DNA of 6,639 nucleotides from Phycisphaerales bacterium (GCA_003485185.1 DNAS01000132.1:25449-32087), one strand, 5' to 3'. Positions 1 to 5,913 are shown, counted from the first letter of the stretch. A program made the numbers and translations. Notes: generated by a model not told the origin, from the sequence alone.

Positions 1-380
1 GCCGTCAGCATGGCCACCCCCTGGCGCGTCATCGCCGCCGCAGCCAGGCCCAACACCGCCAGCACGCACGCCGCCGCCCAGGCGCCGCGAAGGGAAATCG
101 CCCCGCGCGGCAGGGGGCGCGACGGGCGCTCCCGACGGTCTTCGGCGAGGTCGCACAGGTCGTTGAGGATCAGCCCGAAGGCGTACAGGCACAGGCTCGC
201 CACGATCGCCGGCGCCAGCGAAAGATAGTTGGGCCAGCGCCGCCATGCCGCCGCCAGCAGAAATCCGGCCAGCGGGTCGCCCGGAACCGTCAGGAGGTTC
301 GGAAGGCGCAACAGCTCGCACCAGGCGGACAACCGATTTCGGATTGCGGATTGCGAATTGCGGATTTCTGAATCTCTCAT
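1..380 (-). CDS. eboC: UbiA-family prenyltransferase, EboC-like (partial, C-terminus off left edge)
   Basis: Integral-membrane prenyltransferase; 126 N-terminal residues are visible, against about 290-300 for the family. The first Asp-rich motif is clear: N73-D74-x-x-D77-x-x-x-D81, which binds Mg2+ and prenyl diphosphate, followed by the family signature RPLPRG at 88-93. The stretch LLRLPNLLTVPGDPLAGF (23-40) is typical of the EboC-like branch. Hydrophobic segments lie at about 37-45, 55-72 and 100-117; the second Asp-rich loop is outside the window. It follows the EboB-like gene by 75 bp on the same strand, so co-transcription is likely. The ATG at 380 is chosen because an AGGA lies 8 nt upstream and no other in-frame ATG precedes the conserved region. 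Residues 4-16 are encoded by a 7-nt tandem repeat, giving the peptide pattern IRNSQSA/IRNRLSA, so the natural N-terminus may have been altered. Family call is sure; the Ebo subgroup and the prenyl acceptor are inferred or unknown. Confidence 0.85.
   Translation of the reverse strand, partial: MRDSEIRNSQSAIRNRLSAWCELLRLPNLLTVPGDPLAGFLLAAAWRRWPNYLSLAPAIVASLCLYAFGLILNDLCDLAEDRRERPSRPLPRGAISLRGAWAAACVLAVLGLAAAAMTRQGVAMLT
334..375. repeat. 7-nt tandem repeat (GGATTGC type) at the 5' end of eboC
   Basis: Six consecutive degenerate heptamers: CGATTTC, GGATTGC, GGATTGC, GAATTGC, GGATTTC, TGAATCT. The first and last are the most diverged. The array is much more AT-rich than the surrounding coding DNA. 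It lies inside the prenyltransferase reading frame, just downstream of its ATG. Confidence 0.8.
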
Positions 381-388
381 GCCCCAGT

Positions 389-392
389 TCCT
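389..392 (-). promoter_or_regulatory. Ribosome binding site for eboC
   Basis: AGGA on the minus strand, 8 nt before the ATG at 380. It supports an ATG start even though that places the repeat-encoded peptide in the protein. Confidence 0.5.
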
Positions 393-429
393 GTTTCCGC
401 AGGTCTGGAGGCATGCTATCCGGAGAACG

Positions 430-457
430 GGCTACTGGCTACGGGCTACCGGCCACT
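430..457. repeat. 7-nt tandem repeat (GGCTACN type) at the eboB stop codon
   Basis: Four consecutive heptamers: GGCTACT, GGCTACG, GGCTACC, GGCCACT. The last unit overlaps the eboB stop codon (456-458, TAG on the minus strand), so the array starts exactly where the coding sequence ends. It occupies about a third of the 75-bp eboB-eboC gap. Its sequence differs from the array at 334-375, but the period is the same. Confidence 0.75.
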
Positions 458-1292
458 ACCGTTGGAATTCACGCGGGTCCAGCGGCTGGATGTCGAATTC
501 GGGCTTCCATCGCGGGCTGCGGCTGTAGAAGGCCATCGCGTTGGCGAAGACCAGCTTGTGGATGGTCTGCTCGTCGTGCCCGTCGCGTTTCAGGAAGTCC
601 ACCACCTTCACGAGGCTCAGGGGATCGGAGATTCCCCAGTCGGCCGAACCGGAGACGATCAGGCGGTCGGGGCCGCAGGTCCGGACGATGTGACTGACAC
701 GCTGGGGAGTGAGCTTGCTGATGGGATAGACCGTCAGTCCCAGCCAACATCCGGTGTCACGGGCCTGGTCCATCGTGTCTTCGGTGTTGTGATCGAGGTA
801 GATGCGGTCCTCGGGGAAGCCCGCCTCGCGGATGACCTTCATGGTCCGGCGGATGCCCTCGGGCTTGTGGAAGTGGGGCAGGTGGATGATGACAGGCAGG
901 TTGCGCCCGGCCGCGATCTCGAGCTGGCGTCGGCAGGCGTATTCCTCGTTGTCGGTGAGATTGTTAAAGCCGATCTCCCCCAGCGCGACGCAGCGCGGGT
1001 GGTCGAGATATTCGCCCATACCGGCAAGCACCTCGTCGACGAGGGGGCGGTTCTCTGCCTCCTTGGGATTGTAGGCGACGGCGCAGTAATGGTCGATGCC
1101 GAACCGCCGGGCCCGCGTCGTCTCGAAGTTGAGGATCAGGTTGAAATAGTCGAAGAACGTCCCGGCGTAGCGGCGGTCCTGTCCCAGCCAGAACGACGGT
1201 TCCACGCACGCCCGGATCCCGGCGCGATACATCGCCTGGTAATCGTCGGTCGTGCGCGAATACATGTGGATGTGCGGCTCGATGATGGTCAC
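456..1292 (-). CDS. eboB: EboB-like TatD-family metal-dependent hydrolase
   Basis: A 278-residue amidohydrolase-superfamily (TIM-barrel) protein, probably cytoplasmic. Candidate metal ligands are visible in family order: H7-x-H9 on strand 1, E106 in GEIGF, H137 in IIHLPH, H168 in LDHNTE and D218 in SADWG. The N-terminal pattern MYSRTTDDY (10-18) with EPSFWLGQ (31-38), and the SADWG...DPL ending, fit the EboB branch better than TatD DNase, as does the UbiA-family neighbour. The substrate is unknown; in cyanobacteria the ebo cluster has been linked to moving the scytonemin precursor to the periplasm. The start is GTG at 1292, 31 bp after the flavoprotein stop; the first ATG would remove the HxH motif. 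The Shine-Dalgarno match (GGGAA) is weak. About 20 residues follow the usual FYSRSPR end of the family and stop at a heptamer repeat. Confidence 0.85.
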   Translation of the reverse strand: MTIIEPHIHMYSRTTDDYQAMYRAGIRACVEPSFWLGQDRRYAGTFFDYFNLILNFETTRARRFGIDHYCAVAYNPKEAENRPLVDEVLAGMGEYLDHPRCVALGEIGFNNLTDNEEYACRRQLEIAAGRNLPVIIHLPHFHKPEGIRRTMKVIREAGFPEDRIYLDHNTEDTMDQARDTGCWLGLTVYPISKLTPQRVSHIVRTCGPDRLIVSGSADWGISDPLSLVKVVDFLKRDGHDEQTIHKLVFANAMAFYSRSPRWKPEFDIQPLDPREFQR

Positions 1293-1323
1293 GTCGTCGT
1301 TCCCGGTTTGCCGCGGCGGGGGG

Positions 1324-2616
1324 TTAGAACTCCTTGGTCGTGCGGGGCTCGAGAATGCCTCCGCCGTCGCGGATCGCCTTCTGGAGCTGGCGGATGTCGA
1401 TCTTCCGCACGTCGGCGGCGGGCAGGGACATCGCCGCGGCGATTCCCGTGGCCTCGCCGACGTTCATCACCACGGGCATGATCCGCAGCGACGAGTGGAC
1501 CTCGACGCTGCTGGAGATGCCCCGCGACGCGATGAGCAGGTTGTCCATTCCCCTGGGCGTCAGGCAGCGGTAGGGAATCTGGTAATACTGCCCCGGTTTG
1601 CAGTGCTCGATGCGGGTGATGTTCTGGGTGTCGCCGTGGATGTCGATGCTGTAGGAGCAGCAGCAGATGGCGTCGTCGAAGCGGGCGCCCTTCCAGTCCT
1701 CGTACGTCAGCTCATAATCGCCGACGACGCGGCGGCTCTCACGGACGCCGATGTGGGCGCCGGTCTTGACGAGGTGGCACTTCTCGTAGCCCGGGACGTT
1801 CGCCCGCAGCCAGAGGACGAAATTCTCGACGCGGCGCCGGCCTTCCGCTTCGGCCTCGCTCAGCCCGAACGGGTCGATGGTGTTCCGGCCCGCCACGCGA
1901 ATCGCGTTGAAGTGCACCCATCCCTTGTCCGGCTTGAGGGCGAAGGTGCTGAAGTTTAGATTCACCAGCGGCGGGTTGTCCTTGGCGCCCGCGGCGCAGC
2001 GTTTTCGCATCTCGTGCCCGTCGGGCGCGCGGGAGAAGTCCACCCCGCCGACGATGAACTTGGTGGTCATGGGCATGACGCGCCCGGCCTTATCGCCGAA
2101 CTGCACCTCGGCGCCGGCGGCTTCTGCCAGCAGGGCGTCGCCCGTGCCGTCGATGAACACCTTGCCCGTCACGCGGATCGGGCCGCCGTTGTGCGCGAAC
2201 CGGGCCGCCGTCACGCGGCCCTCGGACGCCTCGGCGTCGAACAGCGCCGCGTGGAACACCACCTTCACGCCGGCTTCGCAGGCCAACTCGTCCAGGACGA
2301 TCTTCATGTATTCGTCGTCGAAGGAGATGCACCGCGAGGGCGCCGCCTGACCGCGGGAATACATCCGTTGGCAGACTTCCCGGAACAGCCCGGCGCTGAT
2401 GAGCATGGGATCGCTTCCGGGCTCTTCGCTCGATCCGTGCACGTGCGGCATGAACGGGCAGACCATCATCGTGGTCATTCCGCCGCCCAGGCACCCTTCG
2501 CGCTCCAGAAGGATCGTCTTGGCGCCGGCGCGAGCAGCCGCCACCGCGGCAGCCAATCCGCCCGGGCCTCCCCCGGCCACCACCACGTCATACCCGTTAA
2601 TCTCGCGAATCTGCAT
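1324..2616 (-). CDS. FAD-dependent oxidoreductase (FAD_oxidored family)
   Basis: A 430-residue flavoprotein with an N-terminal Rossmann fold: DVVVAGGGPGG (10-20) is the dinucleotide-binding loop, and LLERE (36-40) ends with the acidic residue that holds the FAD ribose. LGGGMTT (43-49), FIDGTGDALLAE (154-165), GVRESRR (290-296) and the C-terminal NVGEATGIAAA (385-395) are the usual conserved blocks of this family, so it looks complete. No signal peptide is seen. The substrate cannot be read from the sequence. It is first in a leftward operon with eboB (31-bp gap) and eboC, which suggests a redox step in the same pathway. The start is the ATG at 2616, preceded by GGAAGGAA; a TTG seven codons upstream is less likely. 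Odd: three consecutive cysteines (318-320) stand just before the conserved SYSIDIHG segment. Confidence 0.85.
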   Translation of the reverse strand: MQIREINGYDVVVAGGGPGGLAAAVAAARAGAKTILLEREGCLGGGMTTMMVCPFMPHVHGSSEEPGSDPMLISAGLFREVCQRMYSRGQAAPSRCISFDDEYMKIVLDELACEAGVKVVFHAALFDAEASEGRVTAARFAHNGGPIRVTGKVFIDGTGDALLAEAAGAEVQFGDKAGRVMPMTTKFIVGGVDFSRAPDGHEMRKRCAAGAKDNPPLVNLNFSTFALKPDKGWVHFNAIRVAGRNTIDPFGLSEAEAEGRRRVENFVLWLRANVPGYEKCHLVKTGAHIGVRESRRVVGDYELTYEDWKGARFDDAICCCSYSIDIHGDTQNITRIEHCKPGQYYQIPYRCLTPRGMDNLLIASRGISSSVEVHSSLRIMPVVMNVGEATGIAAAMSLPAADVRKIDIRQLQKAIRDGGGILEPRTTKEF

Positions 2617-2620
2617 TGCT

Positions 2621-2628
2621 TTCCTTCC
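2621..2628 (-). promoter_or_regulatory. Ribosome binding site for the FAD oxidoreductase
   Basis: Minus-strand GGAAGGAA ends 4 nt before the ATG at 2616. It decides in favour of this start over the upstream in-frame TTG at 2637. Confidence 0.6.
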
Positions 2629-2670
2629 CGAAAACAACCGTGTGGGCTTACCCGATCATGGGAATCAGAA

Positions 2671-2699
2671 ATCATACTCTTTGCCCCGAAACACTGCAA
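2671..2699 (-). promoter_or_regulatory. Candidate sigma-70 promoter for the FAD-eboB-eboC operon
   Basis: Minus strand TTGCAG, a 17-nt spacer, then TATGAT (five of six matches to TATAAT). Transcription would start near 2664, leaving a leader of about 48 nt before the ATG at 2616. The -35 box matches only in TTG. This assumes an E. coli-like consensus. Confidence 0.4.
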
Positions 2700-2753
2700 C
2701 CGCATCTTCTAGCCTCCTGCATCCGCGCGACCTGGCGGCAGGCGTTTTGCGGC

Positions 2754-2781
2754 TTGACAATTCCAATTCGTGCGGTATGTT
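2754..2781 (+). promoter_or_regulatory. Candidate sigma-70 promoter for the DNRLRE-like PEP-CTERM gene
   Basis: A perfect TTGACA -35 box (2754-2759), a 16-nt spacer and TATGTT (2776-2781, four of six). The predicted start of transcription, near 2788, is about 19 nt before the ATG at 2807. This promoter would make the upstream in-frame ATG at 2777 untranslatable. Confidence 0.5.
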
Positions 2782-2794
2782 GCATGGGCTCTTC

Positions 2795-2798
2795 AAGG
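2795..2798 (+). promoter_or_regulatory. Ribosome binding site for the DNRLRE-like PEP-CTERM gene
   Basis: AAGG 8 nt before the ATG at 2807. The alternative in-frame ATGs at 2777 and 2831 have no comparable site. Confidence 0.45.
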
Positions 2799-2806
2799 TT
2801 GACGTC

Positions 2807-3598
2807 ATGCTCAATCCGGGTCGGGTCCGAATGCTCGCGATTTGTCTCGCGCTGGCAGCGCCCAGTGGGCGCGCTGGGGCGATGCATCTCTACGTCTTCC
2901 GTGACGGATATGCAGGCACGGGCGAGGATCCCAACTATCGCGCGATCAGCCTTGCCTTGACGAGTGGGCTGGACACGCCGGCTGTGCAGGGCGCGCCGGC
3001 CACACTGGGCGGACAGGCGTCGCGGCACCTGCTCATCCGATGGGACATTTCCGGCGCGGGCGGTCTGCCGGCAGGGATCGAGATACGCCGCGTGACGATT
3101 CTCCTGATCCTCGCCGCAGGCGTAAACCCCGGGACGGTTCGCTTCTACGCGTTGAGCGGCACGAACGATGCGTGGTTCGGGAACCTGGACTCGGTGACGG
3201 GCAACTGCCAGGACGCCAACGCGGGCCTGCGGTGGCAGACAGCCGACGGCGACGACACGACGTTGGGAGCGGCGGCGGGGGCGCGTCTGGGCACGGCAGG
3301 ATGGTCCGGCGGCATCTGCGCGCTGACCCTCGACGCCGCCCGCGCCGAAGACGCCACCGCGCTGGCGGTGGTCCAGGGCTGGCTGACCGATCCGCAGACG
3401 AACCTCGGGGTGAAGATCAATTCCAGTTCCAGCCCGGCGTTCGAGGTGTACGGCAGCGGGGCGGGCGCGGAGTTCCGCCCGACGCTTATCGTGGAAACCG
3501 CGCCCGAGCCGGCTGCGCTGGCGGCCTTGGCGGTTGGCGCCGCGGCGCTGCTGCGACGCAGGAAACTCGCGCCTACACGCACGCCTCCAGGCCCTTGA
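2807..3598 (+). CDS. Secreted PEP-CTERM protein with DNRLRE-like beta domain
   Basis: A 263-residue exported protein. A signal peptide is visible: Arg residues at 6 and 8, hydrophobic core LAICLALAA (10-18), likely cleavage after GRAGA (21-25). The body resembles DNRLRE-type beta-sandwich domains: a GYAGTGED start (34-41), the core HLLIRWDISG..LPAGIEIRRVTILL (74-100), a tryptophan-rich middle, and the closing FRPTLIVE (223-230). C134 and C171 could form a disulfide. PEP at 233-235, a hydrophobic helix (236-249) and RRRK (250-253) make a PEP-CTERM anchor, expected to be processed by an exosortase and linked to the cell surface or matrix. The start at 2807 is chosen from the promoter and AAGG spacing; 2777 and 2831 are alternatives. 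Ten residues follow the Arg cluster, which is unusual, and the 3' end overlaps the convergent dehydrogenase gene by 26 bp. The ligand or role is unknown. Confidence 0.8.
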   Translation: MLNPGRVRMLAICLALAAPSGRAGAMHLYVFRDGYAGTGEDPNYRAISLALTSGLDTPAVQGAPATLGGQASRHLLIRWDISGAGGLPAGIEIRRVTILLILAAGVNPGTVRFYALSGTNDAWFGNLDSVTGNCQDANAGLRWQTADGDDTTLGAAAGARLGTAGWSGGICALTLDAARAEDATALAVVQGWLTDPQTNLGVKINSSSSPAFEVYGSGAGAEFRPTLIVETAPEPAALAALAVGAAALLRRRKLAPTRTPPGP

Positions 3599-4499
3599 CC
3601 ACGTTGATGCCGTCCTCGATGCCCGTGAACGGCTGCTTTCCGTCGCGGATGCATTCCATGAAGTGCAGTGCCTCGTTCATCAGCGGCTCGGAGAGAACTT
3701 CCAGCGGGATCTGCTGCGTGCCTTCGTCGTGATGCTCGAATCGCCCCGTTCCGGTGTCGGCTGCCCACTTGCGGTGCAGAAGCACCTGTGTCCACGTCAG
3801 GTCCCACTCCAGGATGCCGCGGTCGCCGACGGCCACCAGCTTGCGGGTCTTTTCCGGATAGCTCCAGCTGAGAAACGCGCTGCATGAGACCTCGCCGTAT
3901 TGGGCGGCGACGTATCCGACGTCCTGGTGGGGGTTTACATTAGCTTCCACCTTGTCGGGGTAGCCCCCGCAGAGGTAGGTGAAGATCGACAGGTCGTGCG
4001 GCAACAGGTCGTGCACGAGCCCAACGTCCTGGTAGAGCCCGAACGCGGCGCGGACGGTGTAGATCGTCCGCAGGCAGCCGATGAGCGGGAGCGATTCCTT
4101 GAACTTCCGCACGGCGGGGTGGTAGATGAACGTGTGCCCGACCATGACGGTCCGTTTGAGGCGTTCGGCCTCGAACTTGATGCGGTAGCACTGCTCCTGG
4201 TTCTGGGCGAGGGGTTTTTCGATAAAGACGTGCTTTCCCGCCTGCATGGCCGCCACGGCCAACTCCGCGTGCGAGGCGGGGGGCGTGACGATGAACACCC
4301 CGTCGAGGTCCATGCGGAGCATCGCCTCGTAATCGTCCAGCAGGGGCACGTCGGCCTCGCGGAGCTGGAGCTTCTCGTAGACGCCTCGGACGCGCTGGGC
4401 GTCCTTTTCGCAGACGGCCGCCAGCACGTTGAGCTGCTTCAGGACGCGCACCCAGTTAGGCCCCCAGTATCCGCCCGCGCCGACGATGCCGAACCTCAT
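3573..4499 (-). CDS. Gfo/Idh/MocA-family sugar dehydrogenase (WlbA/WbpB-like)
   Basis: A 308-residue NAD(P)-dependent oxidoreductase. The N-terminal Rossmann loop is GAGGYWGPN (7-15). EKPLA (94-98) carries the family's conserved Lys95, and D164-x-x-x-H168 in HDLLPHDLSI fits the catalytic Asp/His pair of this group. The GYWGPN subgroup commonly sits beside DegT aminotransferases and oxidises a nucleotide sugar at C3 before amination (WlbA/WbpB acting on UDP-GlcNAc-uronate); a divergent DegT gene is next door here. The exact sugar is inferred. Somewhat shorter than the usual 330-350 residues, yet all core motifs are present. The ATG at 4499 is chosen because GGAGAG precedes it by 5 nt and the Rossmann strand starts at once (MRFGIVGAGG); an upstream GTG at 4580 would add an unlikely basic leader and overlap a candidate promoter. 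The 3' end overlaps the convergent PEP-CTERM gene. Confidence 0.88.
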   Translation of the reverse strand: MRFGIVGAGGYWGPNWVRVLKQLNVLAAVCEKDAQRVRGVYEKLQLREADVPLLDDYEAMLRMDLDGVFIVTPPASHAELAVAAMQAGKHVFIEKPLAQNQEQCYRIKFEAERLKRTVMVGHTFIYHPAVRKFKESLPLIGCLRTIYTVRAAFGLYQDVGLVHDLLPHDLSIFTYLCGGYPDKVEANVNPHQDVGYVAAQYGEVSCSAFLSWSYPEKTRKLVAVGDRGILEWDLTWTQVLLHRKWAADTGTGRFEHHDEGTQQIPLEVLSEPLMNEALHFMECIRDGKQPFTGIEDGINVVKGLEACV

Positions 4500-4568
4500 G
4501 GCGTCTCTCCGCTTCCCGATCTTTGCCGGTTCCGTCCCGCGACGGATTTCGAAACCCATGCGTCCGCC

Positions 4569-4597
4569 AGTGTATTCCACACCAGGACGGGTTTCCA
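4569..4597 (-). promoter_or_regulatory. Candidate sigma-70 promoter for the Gfo/Idh/MocA gene
   Basis: Minus strand TGGAAA, a 17-nt spacer, then TACACT (each four of six consensus matches). Transcription would begin near 4562, giving a leader of about 63 nt before the ATG at 4499. Modest match in GC-rich DNA. Confidence 0.33.
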
Positions 4598-4628
4598 GTG
4601 GCGCATGGAGCGGAGGGGGATAATCTCG

Positions 4629-4657
4629 TTGACGTGCCCGATGACGGCGCGTAGCGT
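4629..4657 (+). promoter_or_regulatory. Candidate sigma-70 promoter for the DegT aminotransferase gene
   Basis: TTGACG (five of six), a 17-nt spacer, then TAGCGT, which keeps only the TA...T positions. The start of transcription would be near 4664, about 42 nt before the ATG at 4706. The rest of the 206-bp divergent region (4500-4705) shows no small gene or convincing operator. Confidence 0.33.
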
Positions 4658-4685
4658 ATCCGGACCCCGTGTCCGATGGACGGAT

Positions 4686-4696
4686 GGGGAGAAAGG
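4686..4696 (+). promoter_or_regulatory. Ribosome binding site for the DegT aminotransferase
   Basis: An all-purine run ending in GAAAGG, 9 nt before the ATG at 4706. It favours that start over the ATG at 4676, which has no such site. Confidence 0.5.
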
Positions 4697-4705
4697 TCAG
4701 AAACG

Positions 4706-5848
4706 ATGCAGGTTCCGCTGCTGGATTTGAAGGCGCAGTACGCGACGATCCGCGACGAGGTGGTCTCCGCCGTCACCGAGGTGCTCGAGAGCCAACTGGT
4801 GTGCAACGGTCCGGCCGTCAGGGAACTGGAGCGGCAGATGGCCGAGTATTGTCAATGCGCCGCCGCGCTGGGCGTCTCCAGCGGCACCGACGCGCTGCTG
4901 GTGAGCCTGATGGCGTTGGGAATCGGACAGGACCTTCCCGCCTGCCGCACCGGCGGAAAGTGCCCGGGCAGCCCGGAGGTCATCACCACGCCGTTCACGT
5001 TTTTCGGGACAGCCGGCAGCATCTGGCGGGCGGGCGCCAAACCCGTCTTCGCGGACATCGACCCCGAGACGTTCAACCTCGACCCGGCCGCCGTCGAACG
5101 GGCGATCACCGGCCGGACCGTGGCGATCATGCCCGTGCACCTCTACGGGCAGGTGGCTGAGATGGACGCCTTGCTGGACATCGCCCGGCGGCATGGGCTG
5201 AAGGTCATCGAGGACGCCGCGCAGGCCATCGGCGCCCAGTACAAGGGCAAGCCCGCCGGCGCCTTCGGCGACTGCGGGTGCTTCAGCTTCTATCCGACCA
5301 AGAACCTCGGCGCCATGGGCGACGCGGGCATGATCACCACGCAGGACAAGGACCTCGCCGCGCGGATGGAGAAGCTCCGCAACCACGGGCAGAGCCGTCA
5401 GTATTTCCATGACTGGGTCGGCGGGAACTTCCGCATGGACTCGATCCAGGGCGCCGCCCTGTCGGTGAAGATGCGATACATCGAGCGATGGACCGAGCGC
5501 CGCCGCGCCAACGCCGAGCGCTACAACGAGCTGCTGGCCGATGTGTCGCAGGTGGTCACGCCCGTCGCGCGTCCGCACTGCCGGCACATTTATCACCAGT
5601 ATGTCCTCCGGGCCGAACGGCGCGACGAACTCCAGGCACACCTCAAGGACCGGGGCGTCGCCAGCGCGGTCTACTACCCCCTGGGCCTGCACCTTCAGGA
5701 CTGCTTCAAGGGGCTGGGATATCGCAAGGGCGATTTCCCGCAGACCGAGAAGGCCTGCGACGAGGTGCTCGCGATGCCGATTTATCCCGAACTGACCGAC
5801 GCGCAGATCGACTACGTGGCCGGGCAGATCGCCGCTTTCTACGCCTGA
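4706..5848 (+). CDS. DegT/DnrJ/EryC1 PLP-dependent sugar aminotransferase
   Basis: A 380-residue fold-type I aminotransferase that transfers an amino group, usually from glutamate, to a keto nucleotide sugar. The N-terminal VPLLDLKAQY (3-12) is typical. SSGTDAL (58-64) forms the PLP phosphate loop, D170 in VIEDAAQA contacts the PLP ring nitrogen, and K199 in SFYPTKNLG is the Schiff-base lysine. GNFRMDSIQGA (240-250) and the C-terminal CRHIYHQYVLR block are also in place. Beside the divergent Gfo/Idh/MocA dehydrogenase it most likely makes a 3-amino sugar for surface glycans (WbpE/WlbC-like), an inference. The start is the ATG at 4706; 4676 would add ten residues. Odd: residues 75-87 are a net insertion of about 13 residues between GIG and the VITTPFTF strand, where relatives usually have GIGPGDE; it is encoded by palindromic DNA. 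It could still be functional, because the insert sits in a surface loop before a conserved strand. Confidence 0.9.
   Translation: MQVPLLDLKAQYATIRDEVVSAVTEVLESQLVCNGPAVRELERQMAEYCQCAAALGVSSGTDALLVSLMALGIGQDLPACRTGGKCPGSPEVITTPFTFFGTAGSIWRAGAKPVFADIDPETFNLDPAAVERAITGRTVAIMPVHLYGQVAEMDALLDIARRHGLKVIEDAAQAIGAQYKGKPAGAFGDCGCFSFYPTKNLGAMGDAGMITTQDKDLAARMEKLRNHGQSRQYFHDWVGGNFRMDSIQGAALSVKMRYIERWTERRRANAERYNELLADVSQVVTPVARPHCRHIYHQYVLRAERRDELQAHLKDRGVASAVYYPLGLHLQDCFKGLGYRKGDFPQTEKACDEVLAMPIYPELTDAQIDYVAGQIAAFYA
4928..4970 (+). repeat. In-frame palindromic insertion within the DegT gene
   Basis: Contains an imperfect hairpin: 4934-4942 pairs with 4952-4960 in eight of nine positions around a 9-nt loop. 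It is followed at once by the perfect 10-bp palindrome TGCCCGGGCA (4961-4970). The segment encodes DLPACRTGGKC, which is absent from the usual family pattern at this point. It looks like a small mobile or REP-like palindromic element carried in frame, but only one copy is visible here. Confidence 0.5.
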
Positions 5849-5876
5849 AGCGGAAAAGACAGTCCACGAATTGTGC

Positions 5877-5913
5877 GAAAAAAAGGCCCGCGGGACGATT
5901 GTCCGCGGGCCTT
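5877..5913 (-). terminator. Intrinsic terminator of the PEP-CTERM protease gene
   Basis: A perfect 11-bp, mostly GC stem (5883-5893 with 5903-5913) and a 9-nt loop. On the minus strand it is followed by an uninterrupted run of Ts (5878-5884 are As on the plus strand), part of which can also form the base of the stem. It lies 22 bp past the protease stop codon. On the plus strand no T-run follows, so it would only weakly stop DegT transcription by that rule. Confidence 0.85.

Noticed and set aside
10..228. Small plus-strand open frame at the left edge
   Set aside because: Antisense to the prenyltransferase Asp-rich motif region.
462..1481. Long plus-strand open frame opposite eboB
   Set aside because: It mirrors the conserved EboB-like gene; the translation has no recognisable domain and exists because GC-rich codons leave few stops on the other strand.
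2014..2712. Plus-strand open frame opposite the flavoprotein's 5' half
   Set aside because: Antisense to a gene with all family motifs; no ribosome site and no domain.
2399..2806. Upstream extension of the DNRLRE-like gene from 2399
   Set aside because: It would run antisense through the flavoprotein gene and bury the signal peptide and a good promoter; the start at 2807 explains all of these.
3145..3885. Minus-strand open frame across the PEP-CTERM/dehydrogenase junction
   Set aside because: Shadow of two real genes in other frames; Arg/Ala/Pro-rich with no motif.
4619..4624. GATAAT as the -10 box of the DegT gene
   Set aside because: No -35-like hexamer at 16-18 nt upstream; the TTGACG pair downstream fits better, though still weakly.
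4671..4684. Small inverted repeat GTCC-GAT-GGAC near the DegT start as an operator
   Set aside because: Only four base pairs with related GGA/TCC words nearby; expected by chance in this composition.
4697..5692. 331-codon minus-strand open frame opposite the aminotransferase
   Set aside because: Low-complexity Arg/Gly/Ala/Val-rich translation, fully antisense to a well-supported DegT gene.
5883..5913. The hairpin as a strong bidirectional terminator for DegT as well
   Set aside because: Only the minus strand has a T-run after the stem; plus-strand termination is possible but not supported by sequence.
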